Shown: positions 34,297 to 44,063, counted from the stretch's first letter. The stretch is DNA of 64,000 nucleotides from Ornithomonoglobus_A sp045532455 (GCA_045532455.1 JAZSFX010000005.1:11137-75136); one strand, 5' to 3'. A program made the numbers and translations. The notes: a model not told the origin generated them from the sequence alone.

Positions 34297-34396
34297 AAAA
34301 AAGGGCAGTGTGTATAAATTTGATATTGCTTGTAGGGGAGGGGCTTGCTCCTCCCGAAAATCTGAGCAATAGAATTTATACATACTGTCCTTTTTT
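34297..34396. repeat. Family A repeat with nested B hairpin, terminator-like
   Basis: AAAAAAGGGCAGT at the left and ACTGTCCTTTTTT at the right form the base of the hairpin, so it looks like a terminator both ways. The core holds a B unit (34332-34356, GGGAGG/CCTCCC). It separates convergent genes. Confidence 0.8.
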
Positions 34397-34401
34397 ATAA
34401 T

Positions 34402-35382
34402 TTATTTTTTTAACATCTTTAATCTTAAATCCTCTCCGTAAAACTCAAAAACAGTAAAGTTTTCGGCAATTCGTGAGGTAAATCTTTTTGTGTAATTTTT
34501 TGTGAGGTCTGTTATTGAAAGATTTGTATTTATGATTGTGTTACCCTCACGTAGAAGTCGTTCGTCAAGAACGTCGAATATGAACGAAACTCCCATTCTT
34601 GTTATATTTTCGGTACCTAAATCGTCTATTATTAAAAGGTCGGCATTATATATATTATCAAGAATTTCTTTGTTATCACTGCGGTTAAATTTATAATCCT
34701 CGTACATATTTAAAAGCTTTGTTGCTCTTATGTAAATTACTGTTTCGCCTCTATCCATTATCTCTTTTGCAATACAGCTCGAAACAAAGGTCTTACCTTG
34801 TCCCACACCGCCATAGAATAAGAGATTTTTTCTATCCTTCTTTGATTTTTTGCAGTATGCCTTTGCATATTCATAAACCGACTTCATATTATCGTACGGT
34901 GATTTTTTGTTGTTTTCCTTTTCCTTTGAATAAAATTCCAAAGAGAAATTATCAAAATTCTGCTTTTGAAGCAAATCACCAAGATTTGAAATATTATATA
35001 ATTCATTTGTGAGAGCTTGTTTATAGCACTTGCAGATTGTACCGTCCTCGAGATGACCGCTGTCATTACACATTTTACATTCGTATTTTGGTGTTTTGTA
35101 GTCTTTATCTATTAAATTTTCTTTTATTATTTCTTTTCTTTCTTTTTCGAGGTCCTTATATTTTTGTTTAAGCTCTTTTATGTATTTTGGCGCGTCTTTT
35201 GGGTTTTTGGAAATTTTTTTTATATTTTCCATTCCGAGTATATTAATTTCTCTGTCTATTTCTTTAAGACGCGGAAATTGTGAGTTAATTTTATCAACTA
35301 TATTATCTCTTTCTTTTTGCGCTCTTTGCTTTTTTTCTTCGTATTTAGCAAAGATTTTTGCCCTTATATCAGAATTTACCAT
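34402..35382 (-). CDS. DnaC/DnaI-like helicase loader ATPase
   Basis: 326 residues. N-terminal coiled region, a cysteine cluster (CKMCNDSGH ... CKCYK) and a AAA+ domain with Walker A GGVGQGKT, Walker B LLIIDDLGTE and a sensor (NLSI). This is the DnaI/DnaC helicase-loader type that delivers the replicative helicase to DnaA-opened origins, fitting a place 5 kb from oriC. Stop-to-start gap with hemZ is three bases. Confidence 0.85.
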   Translation of the reverse strand: MVNSDIRAKIFAKYEEKKQRAQKERDNIVDKINSQFPRLKEIDREINILGMENIKKISKNPKDAPKYIKELKQKYKDLEKERKEIIKENLIDKDYKTPKYECKMCNDSGHLEDGTICKCYKQALTNELYNISNLGDLLQKQNFDNFSLEFYSKEKENNKKSPYDNMKSVYEYAKAYCKKSKKDRKNLLFYGGVGQGKTFVSSCIAKEIMDRGETVIYIRATKLLNMYEDYKFNRSDNKEILDNIYNADLLIIDDLGTENITRMGVSFIFDVLDERLLREGNTIINTNLSITDLTKNYTKRFTSRIAENFTVFEFYGEDLRLKMLKK

Positions 35383-35385
35383 ATT

Positions 35386-36825
35386 TTATCTATCCTCATT
35401 TATAATTTTTAAAATATCATCTTTTCGCTTTATAATTTCATCAAAACGTCTTATATATTCAACGGGGTCTTTAAAATTAAAAATTCTTTCTATCCCGTTC
35501 TTTTTCACTATTTTTGACGAGCCTCCGCCACCCAAAGCTATTATTGTCTGATTTTCTTCCATAATATTTACATTATACGGACTAAAATACCCCTGCTTTG
35601 AATATCCCACATTTTCTAAATTGCCTATCATATACTTTTGGCGATACATATAATAGGGAATGTATCCGTTCTGTTTAAGTGTTTCGTATCCGTAATCTAC
35701 CATATTTGAAACGGTGGTGGCAGATGTGAGATTTATATTTGCAAAATTAAGAGTAGAAGCTCTTTTTACGCACATTGTATGTATTGTTATATTTTGCGGA
35801 TTAAGTTTAATTAAATTATCAAGACTGTATTTAAAATCGTCTGTATTCTCATTAGGTAAGCCTGCTATTAAATCAGCATTTATGCACCAAAATCCTATAT
35901 CTTTGGCAAGAGAGAATGCTTTTTTTATATCCTCCTCGTTATGATTTCGATTTATTTTAGAGAGTGTTTTGTTGTTCATTGTCTGAGGATTTATGCTTAT
36001 TCTTTTAACGCCGTATTTTTTTAAGAGTTCTAATTTTTTTTGGGTTATGGTGTCTACCCTGCCTGCCTCTAAGGTGTACTCATTTACATTATCTATATCA
36101 AATGATGTATATATTTTACTTAACATTTTTTCTAGATTAATCTCATCAAGTGCGGTTGGTGTTCCACCGCCAATATATATACTATCTATTTTTTTATTGC
36201 TTTCTTTTATTATCTGTGCACTCTTTTCTATTTCTATGAGAAGATTATCTACAAAATCATTCATATATTTACCGCTTACTCTGATATCGGTCGAAACAAA
36301 AGAACAATAAAGACAGCGAGTAGGACAAAACGGAATTCCTATATATATACTCACACTGTCTTTTGGTGTATTTTCTATTATTTTTCTTTCATTTTGCGAA
36401 ACCTCATATGCAAGCTTAAGCTTTTTTTCGTCTGCACCATAAAGCTCATTAAACATTTCGAAGATTTCTTCTTTTGTTAAACCCTTATCTTTAAATGTGC
36501 TTATATTTTTTGCGGGTCTTACTCCGCACATTACTCCCCAGGGGAGTTTTATATTTTTTATAATAAGAGCACATTTATAAAAGGATTTTAATACTATATT
36601 TTCGTCATATTTTTCGCTGTAATTGTTGTAGTATTTATTATCCTTTTTTATAAATTCATAATCTCCAAAATATTCTTTGTTATTATATATTATTTTACAA
36701 GTTGATTTTATTTTATCACTATCATTTAAAAATATAATTTCTATTGAAACGTCTTCATCTTTTGTAAAAAAGGAGCAGGCGAGGTCGCGTATTTTTTTTT
36801 CGCCTATGGGGGTTTTTATTATCAT
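35386..36825 (-). CDS. hemZ: HemZ-like radical SAM coproporphyrinogen dehydrogenase
   Basis: 479 residues from the ATG at 36825 with AAGGAG upstream. The radical SAM motif CPTRCLYC gives Cys167, Cys171 and Cys174, followed by YIGGGTPT. The long N-terminal part and the C-terminal HemN-like region match HemZ, an oxygen-independent coproporphyrinogen III oxidase homologue whose members may instead be heme chaperones. No other heme genes are seen. A sense B hairpin ends 20 nt before the start. Confidence 0.88.
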   Translation of the reverse strand: MIIKTPIGEKKIRDLACSFFTKDEDVSIEIIFLNDSDKIKSTCKIIYNNKEYFGDYEFIKKDNKYYNNYSEKYDENIVLKSFYKCALIIKNIKLPWGVMCGVRPAKNISTFKDKGLTKEEIFEMFNELYGADEKKLKLAYEVSQNERKIIENTPKDSVSIYIGIPFCPTRCLYCSFVSTDIRVSGKYMNDFVDNLLIEIEKSAQIIKESNKKIDSIYIGGGTPTALDEINLEKMLSKIYTSFDIDNVNEYTLEAGRVDTITQKKLELLKKYGVKRISINPQTMNNKTLSKINRNHNEEDIKKAFSLAKDIGFWCINADLIAGLPNENTDDFKYSLDNLIKLNPQNITIHTMCVKRASTLNFANINLTSATTVSNMVDYGYETLKQNGYIPYYMYRQKYMIGNLENVGYSKQGYFSPYNVNIMEENQTIIALGGGGSSKIVKKNGIERIFNFKDPVEYIRRFDEIIKRKDDILKIINEDR

Positions 36826-36845
36826 ACTCGTGCTCCTTTTTTCTA

Positions 36846-36870
36846 CGGGAGGAGCAAGCCCCTCCCCTAC
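36846..36870 (-). repeat. Family B hairpin, sense-leader subclass
   Basis: Minus strand GTAGGGGAGGGGCTTGCTC then CTCCCG, 20 nt before the hemZ start. A decayed relative lies at about 36930-36951. Confidence 0.75.
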
Positions 36871-36946
36871 GTTGTAATTGGTTAATTGTTTAATTAAATA
36901 AAAGGTCTGTTTGTCCTTTCTGTGTTGAGGAAGGAGCAAGTCCCTC

Positions 36947-37564
36947 CTATCTTACATATAAATTATATTTCTTTTCATAACCGATTGTTGTTTTATTGCC
37001 GTGGCCTGGGTATACATTATAATTTTCATCAAGTGTATATAGCTTTTCTTTTATGGATTTTATAAGAGTATTTTCATTACCCGTTGGCAAATCCCATCTT
37101 CCGCAGTTTCTTAAAAAAAGAGTATCACCGCTGAACACATTATCCTCAACAACAAAGCAGGCACTGCAGTTGCTATGACCTGGTGTATATATGCACATAA
37201 CTTCCATATCACCGATTTTTATTTTTTCACCGTCTTTTAGTATAATTTCTGCTTCTTTAGCTTCTATTTCTTGAGTTAAACCAAAAATTGAGAGATTTAT
37301 TCTCGGATTTTTTATATTTTCGGAGCAGTTTTTAGAACAGATAAGCTCAGCTTTTGTCTTTTCTCTTAACTGCTCTAAAAATTCAATATGGTCGTAATGA
37401 CAATGTGTTAAAATAATTTTATCTATTTTAATTTCTGAACTTTTACAAAAATTTATTATTTCTTCATCACTGTTTCCAGGGTCAATAACAAAACCTATTC
37501 CATTATTATATACAATGTATGTGTTTTCGTCTGTTTTGTAGCTGTTTATAATTTTAATATTCAT
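36947..37564 (-). CDS. MBL-fold hydrolase, glyoxalase II-like
   Basis: 205 residues with the metallo-beta-lactamase motif HCHYDH (His54, His56, Asp58, His59), a further metal His in TPGHS, the Asp in FSGDTLF and a late His in YPGHG. All metal ligands are present. Many bacteria have this short version annotated as hydroxyacylglutathione hydrolase-like. Between hemZ and dnaN on the same strand; ATG start. Confidence 0.9.
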   Translation of the reverse strand: MNIKIINSYKTDENTYIVYNNGIGFVIDPGNSDEEIINFCKSSEIKIDKIILTHCHYDHIEFLEQLREKTKAELICSKNCSENIKNPRINLSIFGLTQEIEAKEAEIILKDGEKIKIGDMEVMCIYTPGHSNCSACFVVEDNVFSGDTLFLRNCGRWDLPTGNENTLIKSIKEKLYTLDENYNVYPGHGNKTTIGYEKKYNLYVR

Positions 37565-37612
37565 TTTATTCCTTTTTTACGAGAGTAATAAGTCTATCAC
37601 ATTTTTTTAATA

Positions 37613-37712
37613 GCAGAGCGGGTAGTCTGTATAAATTTAATATTGCGAGTTTCAAATTCGCAAGAATTTGTCTGTCTGAGCAATAAAATTTATATAGATT
37701 GCCCACTCTGCT
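37613..37712. repeat. Family A palindrome after dnaN
   Basis: Typical 95-100-nt copy with GCAGAGCGGG/CCCACTCTGC ends and the GAGTTTCAAATTCG middle, starting about ten bases past the dnaN stop. Probable terminator. Confidence 0.82.
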
Positions 37713-37721
37713 TATAATTTC

Positions 37722-38852
37722 TTAATTTAACCTTACGGGTAAAATCATAAACGAATACATTCCGTCAGGGTTTGTTGGTTTAACATAACAACCTCCAAGA
37801 GCTGTTGAAAATTCCAATTTTACATCTTCATCATCACATGCAGCAAGTGCATCTAATATAAATCTGCAGTTAAAGCCTATCATAAGCTCATTACCCTCAA
37901 ATAATTTAAGGTTAACGTTGTCATTTACCTGACCTCTGCCTGTTATACAAGCAATATCAATTTTTCCGTTATTTATATTAAATCTTACAGGACTTCTTTT
38001 GTTTGTTGAGGTAATTGCATCTTCGTTTATAAGAAGCATTGCTCTCTCCAAACAGTCTGTGATTTCCTTTTTATCTGCAACTGTTATTATTGTGTTTGTA
38101 ACACTCATAAGTGATTCATACTTTAAGAATTCACCGTCCATAAGACGTGTATAAAGCTTAAAGTAACCAAAATCAAATAAAACATGTCTGTCGCTTACAA
38201 TAATATCCACATTTCCCTCATCTTTTAAGAGTTTTAAAAGCTCTCTTATTGTCTGTGATGGAATTATGAACTTTGAATCATCTAATTTTTCAGAAAGAGG
38301 CTCTTTTACATATGCAAGACGGTGTCCGTCTGATGAAACAACGTTTAAAAATCCGTTTCTTATTTCGAAAAGCATACCTGTTAATATTGGTCTTTTACCC
38401 TCGTTTTGTGCAGTAAAAGATATTGTTTTACGTGTGAGGTCCTTAAGCTTTTCCTGTGTTAGTGTAAATCTGTATTTTTCTTCTATTTGCGGAGGTGATG
38501 GAAAATCGTTGGCATTAAGGCCTTGAATATTAAACTCACTTGCACCACATTTTATTTTTGTAACGTAATTTTCTTCGTTAACAGAAAGAGAAACGTTTCC
38601 GTCGGGTAATCTTCTTACAATTTCACCGAACATTTTAGAAGTAAGTGCAACTGCTCCGCCCATCGGTACGTCGCACTCTGCATTGTATTCTATACAAATA
38701 TCTGTATTGTAGGAGGTTACAAGAATATTTCCTTTTCCGTGTGCATCAATTTTTATACATTCTAAAATTGGTAATGTTCCTTTTGTCATTACTGCTTTTT
38801 GAACGGTATTTACAATATCTAAAAGTAATTCCTTATTACAATTTATTTTCAT
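37722..38852 (-). CDS. dnaN: DNA polymerase III sliding clamp, beta subunit
   Basis: 376 residues from the ATG at 38852, which gives the usual start MKINCNKELL; in-frame starts at 38864 and 38879 are possible, and binding sites are weak for all. Three clamp domains with GEIVRRLPDGNVSL, FPSPP, DGHRLAY and the C-terminal end SFMILPVRLN. Loads as a dimeric ring on DNA. Separated from dnaA by the origin region. Confidence 0.96.
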   Translation of the reverse strand: MKINCNKELLLDIVNTVQKAVMTKGTLPILECIKIDAHGKGNILVTSYNTDICIEYNAECDVPMGGAVALTSKMFGEIVRRLPDGNVSLSVNEENYVTKIKCGASEFNIQGLNANDFPSPPQIEEKYRFTLTQEKLKDLTRKTISFTAQNEGKRPILTGMLFEIRNGFLNVVSSDGHRLAYVKEPLSEKLDDSKFIIPSQTIRELLKLLKDEGNVDIIVSDRHVLFDFGYFKLYTRLMDGEFLKYESLMSVTNTIITVADKKEITDCLERAMLLINEDAITSTNKRSPVRFNINNGKIDIACITGRGQVNDNVNLKLFEGNELMIGFNCRFILDALAACDDEDVKLEFSTALGGCYVKPTNPDGMYSFMILPVRLN

Positions 38853-38959
38853 AATAATTTCCATAGCCTTTCTGCCCACAAATTCTTATAAAAATTAATA
38901 CGCGCTATGTCGTGGGCTGATAAGGCGTATAATGGAAATTATGCACATCGCCGTTTTGT

Positions 38960-39038
38960 ACCGTGCACGGTGCAAAAATTTCGGCGGTGCAATTAAATCT
39001 TGCCGAAGGAATTAACGTGATTTTTCACGTTAATTTTC
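38960..39038. other. Palindrome and hairpin between dnaN and origin core
   Basis: ACCGTGCACGGT (38960-38971) is a perfect 12-bp palindrome, a possible protein site. AATTAACGTGA/TCACGTTAATT near 39010-39036 forms a hairpin that may end the dnaA transcript. Confidence 0.5.
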
Positions 39039-39060
39039 CTTTCGTTTTTATTCACCACCA

Positions 39061-39320
39061 AATTTTAAGTTATTAACATAGTTAAATTTCCCTTATATAT
39101 ATAAATATATAATATTAATAGATAATAGTAATAGTAGTAGTAGGGTTAATTTGCTAAATAAGTCAATTTGTGGGCAACACTACGCGGTTTTTGAGGTGGT
39201 GATGAGGATTGATAAGTTGTTTAAAGAGTGTTAATTCTTGTGGATAACTTTTTTTGGTGTTTTTAGAGAAAATTATGTTATAAATCAGTTATCCTCAACT
39301 TATACACAACTTATCAATCA
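39061..39320. other. Chromosomal replication origin region (oriC)
   Basis: Contains a perfect DnaA box TTATCCACA (minus strand, 39239-39247), TTATACACA (plus, 39300-39308) and near matches at 39289-39297 and 39169-39177. An AT-rich block at 39091-39120 is followed by TAG/TAA triplets (39123-39145), which read CCCTACTACTACTATTAC on the dnaA sense strand, like the DnaA-trio element of Bacillus. An inverted repeat GATTGATAAGTTGT (39208 and 39306) frames the boxes. Confidence 0.85.
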
Positions 39321-40660
39321 TTTAAATTTTTTAAATCTTTTATAATTTTTCTTATATCGTTATTTAATTTATCGTCAGAATTTGAGTCTAATGTAGATTT
39401 TATCTTTTTAACGTTATGCATAACCGTTGTTCTGTCTTTATTACCGAAGTTCTTTCCTATCATAGAAAAATTCATATCTGCAAGCTCTACGCAAAGATAC
39501 ATTGCTATCTGGCGTGGAAGTGAAATATTTTTTACTCGTGATTGTCCTATAATATCTTCTTTTCTTATATTATAGAAGGTAGCAACCTTTTCTATAATTC
39601 TCTCAGGTGTGATTTTTATATTTCCGCCATGAGGTAAAAATGCTCTTATAACGTCATCTGCAAGAGGAATGTCGTATTCTATGTTTGAAATTTGTGCTAT
39701 AGAAATCATTTTAATAAGAATACCCTCTAATTCTCTTACGTTTGATTTTATTTTTTTAGCAATGTAGTTTAAAACATTATCGTTTATTTTTACATTATGC
39801 TGAGAAGCCTTTTTCTGCAAAATTGCAACTCTTGTTTCAAAATTAGGCAGTGCAATATCTATTGTGTAACCGCCCGAAAAACGTGTTCTTAATCTTTCCT
39901 CGAGTGTTAAAAGCTCTGTCGGCTTTCTATCACTTGTTATAACAATTTGCTTGTTAAGATTAAAAAGTGAGTTAAAGGTATGGAAAAATTCTTCCTGAGT
40001 TGCGTCTTTTGTTTCGATAAATTGGATATCGTCTACTAACAAAACGTCTACTTCGCGATATTTTTTTCTGAATTTATCGGTTGTTTTGGTTTGTAATGAT
40101 TTTATAAATTCGTTTGTAAAATCCTCGCTTGTTACATACATTACTTTTGCATTGTTATTTAAGTCGAGAACTCTGTTGCCTATTGCCTGCATTAAATGTG
40201 TTTTACCAAGACCGCTGTTACCGTATATGAATAATGGATTATAATATCCCGGATTTCTGGCAGAAGTATATGCAGCATTATATGCATATTCATTTGAGGA
40301 ACCTACAACGAAGTTTTCGAATGTGAATTTAGGATTAATTGATTTTAGTAATTCCTCGTGCTGTAATATTTCTTCGTCAATTTCGGACATTTCTTCAAAG
40401 TGTATATCTGAATCAAGTATTACAGATAATCCCATTTTAACGCCTGTTACTCTCTCTAGTGCTGATTCTATACTGTCTTTATACCTGAACGTTACCATAT
40501 TTTTATTAATTTCCATCGGAACGGAAACAGTAAAGGTTTTATCGTTCATAGAAACAGGAACAATGCCTTTCATATGTACATTAAAGCCTACAATATTACT
40601 GCCTGATAAAGAACTGAGCAAAATATCGTATGTTTTTTGCCATATGTCTGTTATATTCAC
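39314..40660 (-). CDS. dnaA: DnaA, replication initiator
   Basis: 448 residues. Domain I (about 1-85), short linker, AAA+ domain III with Walker A GNSGLGKT (147-154) and Walker B VLLVDDIQF, and domain IV with the DNA-binding signature DRTTVMHNVKKI. Binds DnaA boxes and opens the origin. Start is GTG with AGGAGG eight bases upstream. Downstream lies oriC, then dnaN. The stop codon region overlaps an origin repeat. Confidence 0.98.
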   Translation of the reverse strand: MNITDIWQKTYDILLSSLSGSNIVGFNVHMKGIVPVSMNDKTFTVSVPMEINKNMVTFRYKDSIESALERVTGVKMGLSVILDSDIHFEEMSEIDEEILQHEELLKSINPKFTFENFVVGSSNEYAYNAAYTSARNPGYYNPLFIYGNSGLGKTHLMQAIGNRVLDLNNNAKVMYVTSEDFTNEFIKSLQTKTTDKFRKKYREVDVLLVDDIQFIETKDATQEEFFHTFNSLFNLNKQIVITSDRKPTELLTLEERLRTRFSGGYTIDIALPNFETRVAILQKKASQHNVKINDNVLNYIAKKIKSNVRELEGILIKMISIAQISNIEYDIPLADDVIRAFLPHGGNIKITPERIIEKVATFYNIRKEDIIGQSRVKNISLPRQIAMYLCVELADMNFSMIGKNFGNKDRTTVMHNVKKIKSTLDSNSDDKLNNDIRKIIKDLKNLND

Positions 40661-40726
40661 ACAACTAACCTCCTTTGTATTTAAATTATTGTAATTTTTT
40701 CCGTTTATTTTGAATTTAATACTATG

Positions 40727-41140
40727 TTATTTATTTTCTAAAATATTTTTTATATCCAAAAGAATATCCTCAGTAGTTGGCTTTGCTTCTTCTATAACTT
40801 CTTCTTTTGGCTTTTCAAATTTAGATTTTAGAGAGTTTATAAATTTAATTGTGCAAAATATAACAAGTGCAATTATTAAAAAGTTTATAACCTGCTGAAT
40901 AAAGCTACCATAAGGAAGCACAAGACCGGCGCTTCCGTCTGCATTTGGTTGTATTATTGTAGCTTTTAGCTCAGCAATATTTATTTTACCTGTTAAAATA
41001 GAAATACAAGGCATTACAATATCATTAACAAGCGAGTCTATAATAGACTTAAAAGCACCGCCTATTATAACACCGACTGCCATATCCACAACGTTTCCGC
41101 GTGAAATAAATTCTTTAAATTCTCCGATAAACTTTTTCAT
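40727..41140 (-). CDS. mscL: Large-conductance mechanosensitive channel
   Basis: 137 residues with two membrane helices (VVDMAVGVIIGGAFKSII and VINFLIIALVIFCTI). The N-terminal FKEFISRGN is the MscL amphipathic start. Opens under membrane tension to release solutes. It lies upstream of dnaA on the same strand, an unusual neighbour as rpmH-rnpA normally sits here. Confidence 0.95.
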   Translation of the reverse strand: MKKFIGEFKEFISRGNVVDMAVGVIIGGAFKSIIDSLVNDIVMPCISILTGKINIAELKATIIQPNADGSAGLVLPYGSFIQQVINFLIIALVIFCTIKFINSLKSKFEKPKEEVIEEAKPTTEDILLDIKNILENK

Positions 41141-41164
41141 TTTTCTGATAGTTCCTTTCTATGC

Positions 41165-42565
41165 CTAAAACTCCAACATTTTCTCAATATAATTTTCAAG
41201 TTCTGCTATTGGAATTCTCTTCTGCTCCATTGTATCACGGTCGCGGACTGTAACACACTTATCTTCTTCGGAGTCGAAGTCGTATGTTATACAGATTGGT
41301 GTTCCTATTTCGTCCTGACGTCTGTATCTCTTACCTATTGAGCCTGCTGCGTCGTATTCAATCATAAATTTCTTAGAAAGCTCATCGTAAATTTCCAAAG
41401 CACCGTCTTCTAACTTTTTAGATAAAGGAAGAACTGCTGCCTTTATAGGTGCAAGTGCAGGGTGAAGGTGCATAACTATTCTTACATCGCTCTTATCAGA
41501 TGTGCCAAGCTCTTCTTCGTCGTATGCTTCGCAAAGGAATGCAAGTGCAACTCTGTCTGCGCCAAGTGATGGCTCAACACAATAAGGAACATACTTTTCG
41601 TTTGTAACGGGGTCGATATATTCCATATTAACACCGCTGTGCTCCATATGCTGTTTTAAGTCGTAGTCTGTTCTGTCGGCAATTCCCCATAACTCACCCC
41701 AACCGAACGGGAATACAAATTCTATATCTGCAGTTGCATTTGAATAGAATGATAATTCCTCAGGTGAGTGGTCTCTGAATCTGAGATTTTCTTCTTTCAT
41801 ACCAAGATTCAATAAGAAATCCATACAGTATTTTTTCCAATATTCAAACCATTCAAGGTCAGTACCTGGTGCGCAGAAGAATTCAAGCTCCATTTGTTCA
41901 AATTCACGTGTTCTGAATGTAAAGTTACCGGGTGTGATTTCGTTTCTGAATGATTTACCTACCTGAGCAATACCAAACGGTACCTTTTTACGTGATGTTC
42001 TTTGAACATTTTTAAAGTTTACAAAAATACCCTGTGCAGTTTCGGGACGTAGGCATACAGTTGATGATGAGTCTTCTGTAACGTCCTGGAATGTCTTGAA
42101 CATAAGGTTGAATTCTCTTATTTCTGTAAAGTTAAGCTTTCCGCATTTTGGACAAACAATGTTATTTTCTTTGATGTAATTTTCCATCTTTTCTTTTGAC
42201 CAACCGTCAACAACAACTTCTTCGCCCTTTTCAAATGCAAAGTCTTCTATTAGCTTGTCTGCTCTATGACGTGATTTACATTCCTTACAGTCCATAAGCG
42301 GATCGGAAAAACCGCCAAGGTGTCCCGACGCTACCCATGTTTGTGGATTCATAAGTATTGCACAGTCAAGACCTACATTATATTTTGATTCCTGAACAAA
42401 CTTTTTCCACCATGCTTTTTTAACGTTGTTTTTAAATTCAACACCCAAAGGACCGTAATCCCATGTGTTTGCAAGACCTCCATATATTTCACTGCCTGCA
42501 TAAACATAGCCTCTGCCTTTGCAAAGTGCAACTATTTTTTCCATTGTCTTTTCTGAATTCTTCAT
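41165..42565 (-). CDS. glyQS: Glycyl-tRNA synthetase, single-chain type
   Basis: 466 residues of the dimeric class II enzyme (not the alpha2-beta2 form). Visible: WDYGPLGVEFKNNVK, a CxxC zinc pair (CPKCGKLNF), motif 2 FRTREFEQMELEFF and motif 3 GADRVALAFL. Charges tRNA-Gly. ATG with AAGGAAGG upstream; 25 bases from fprA. Confidence 0.96.
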   Translation of the reverse strand: MKNSEKTMEKIVALCKGRGYVYAGSEIYGGLANTWDYGPLGVEFKNNVKKAWWKKFVQESKYNVGLDCAILMNPQTWVASGHLGGFSDPLMDCKECKSRHRADKLIEDFAFEKGEEVVVDGWSKEKMENYIKENNIVCPKCGKLNFTEIREFNLMFKTFQDVTEDSSSTVCLRPETAQGIFVNFKNVQRTSRKKVPFGIAQVGKSFRNEITPGNFTFRTREFEQMELEFFCAPGTDLEWFEYWKKYCMDFLLNLGMKEENLRFRDHSPEELSFYSNATADIEFVFPFGWGELWGIADRTDYDLKQHMEHSGVNMEYIDPVTNEKYVPYCVEPSLGADRVALAFLCEAYDEEELGTSDKSDVRIVMHLHPALAPIKAAVLPLSKKLEDGALEIYDELSKKFMIEYDAAGSIGKRYRRQDEIGTPICITYDFDSEEDKCVTVRDRDTMEQKRIPIAELENYIEKMLEF

Positions 42566-42589
42566 TTTTTTTCCTTCCTTTATATGTTG

Positions 42590-43759
42590 TTATTTGTTTA
42601 TAATTTCATCTGCTAACATTTCTAAAGATTCTATATATTCATCTTTCATAGCACCTTTTATTGTAACAGTGTTTTCGCAAACAGTGATGTTTTTCATCTG
42701 TGCAAATTTTTCTTTTATTTTCTTTGCAGCCATTGGAGCCCATGAACCGTTTTCAATAACAGCGATTTTTCTGTTCTGGTATGATTTTGCCCCCAGGTGT
42801 GAAATAAAATCGTCCATTGGTGAGAAGATTGCTCCATCATAAGTTGGTGATGCAATAATCATTTTTGAGTATTTGAACGCGTCCTCCACACATTCGTGTA
42901 AATCATCGCGTGAAACGTCTGCTATTGCGATTTTTTTATCGGTTTTTTGTTCTAAAATTTCTTTTAGCTTAAAGATTGCATTTCTCGTATTACCGTGGAT
43001 TGATGCATATGCGATAAATATTCCGTCAACCTCAGGTCTGTATGAGCTCCATATATCATAAAGATTGATATAATACCCTAAATTCTCGGTAAGAATTGGA
43101 CCGTGAAGCGGACATATTATATTAATGGGAACACCCGCTGCTTTTTTTAGAAGTGCTTGTACCTGTGCACCGTATTTACCTACTATGTTAAAGTAATATC
43201 TTCTTGCCTCGCACGCCCATTCGTCCTCGTAATCGAGTGCACCAAACTTACCGAAGCCATCGGCAGAGAAAAGGATTTTATCCATATCGTCGTACGTTAC
43301 CATAACCTCGGGCCAGTGTACCATAGGTGCCATAAGGAATGTGAGCTCTCTTTTACCAAGTGATAGTGTTTCGCCCTCGCCTACAACCACCTTTTTTGTA
43401 TCAAGGTCTGCAAAGTCGAAATACAAAGGCAGCATAGAAAATGTTTTTGCATTACCCACAAGCTTTATTTGGGGATATTTGTCAACACATTTTTTAATAC
43501 TTCCCGCGTGGTCTGGCTCTAAGTGAGAAATAACAAGGTAGTCGGGAGCTTTGCCGTTAAGAGCTTTTTCAAGGTTAGATAACCATTCATCACAAGCTCT
43601 TAAATCGACTGTATCCATTATTGCAATTTTTTCATCAATAACAAGATACGAGTTATATGATACTCCGTTTGGAATATGGTATTGACTCTCAAAAAGGTCT
43701 AATGTCTTGTCGTCGCAACCGATATACAAAACGGAATCAGAAATTTTTATATTTTTCAT
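42590..43759 (-). CDS. FprA-family flavodiiron protein
   Basis: 389 residues. Metallo-beta-lactamase-like half with diiron ligands HLEPDH (His79, Glu81, Asp83, His84) and later His in MVHWPE and PLHGP, then a flavodoxin half (about 245-389) starting IAYASIHGNTR. Such enzymes reduce O2 or NO and protect strict anaerobes. Own consensus promoter at 43833-43861; glyQS may follow on the same transcript. Confidence 0.93.
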   Translation of the reverse strand: MKNIKISDSVLYIGCDDKTLDLFESQYHIPNGVSYNSYLVIDEKIAIMDTVDLRACDEWLSNLEKALNGKAPDYLVISHLEPDHAGSIKKCVDKYPQIKLVGNAKTFSMLPLYFDFADLDTKKVVVGEGETLSLGKRELTFLMAPMVHWPEVMVTYDDMDKILFSADGFGKFGALDYEDEWACEARRYYFNIVGKYGAQVQALLKKAAGVPINIICPLHGPILTENLGYYINLYDIWSSYRPEVDGIFIAYASIHGNTRNAIFKLKEILEQKTDKKIAIADVSRDDLHECVEDAFKYSKMIIASPTYDGAIFSPMDDFISHLGAKSYQNRKIAVIENGSWAPMAAKKIKEKFAQMKNITVCENTVTIKGAMKDEYIESLEMLADEIINK

Positions 43760-43832
43760 ATTATCTGTTTCCTTTTTTTTAAAATATCAATGCAGCAAAA
43801 ACAAACCCTGTTTTTCAGGCTACATACATTAA

Positions 43833-43861
43833 ATTATAACATAGGAAAATATGAATGTCAA
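43833..43861 (-). promoter_or_regulatory. Consensus sigma-A promoter for fprA
   Basis: Minus strand TTGACA, 17-base spacer, TATAAT, both perfect, about 75 bases before the start. The rest of 43862-44036 is AT-rich without a recognisable gene. Confidence 0.82.
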
Positions 43862-44036
43862 GAAATAAAAATCAAGGAAAACACAAGGTTTTATGCAGTT
43901 TTTGAAATTTTAAAATTAATAAAAAATTTTATACAAGATATGGTATAATAAAAAAATTTTAACCACAAGAAAATAAAAATTTCTACAAAAAAACGTGTAA
44001 AATTTCTGTAATTTTTCTAAAATTTTTGTAATAAAT

Positions 44037-44063
44037 GTAGGGCACAGCCTTTAGGATGTGCCG
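44037..44063 (+). repeat. Family B hairpin, GGCACA/TGTGCC stem
   Basis: Plus-strand GTAGGGCACAGCC ... GGATGTGCCG, beginning just beyond the stop of the small membrane ORF at 44072. Confidence 0.7.

Noticed and set aside
43862..44036. AT-rich stretch as a second origin or small RNA
   Set aside because: No DnaA boxes, no promoter-terminator pair and no stable fold beyond AT-rich chance pairing.
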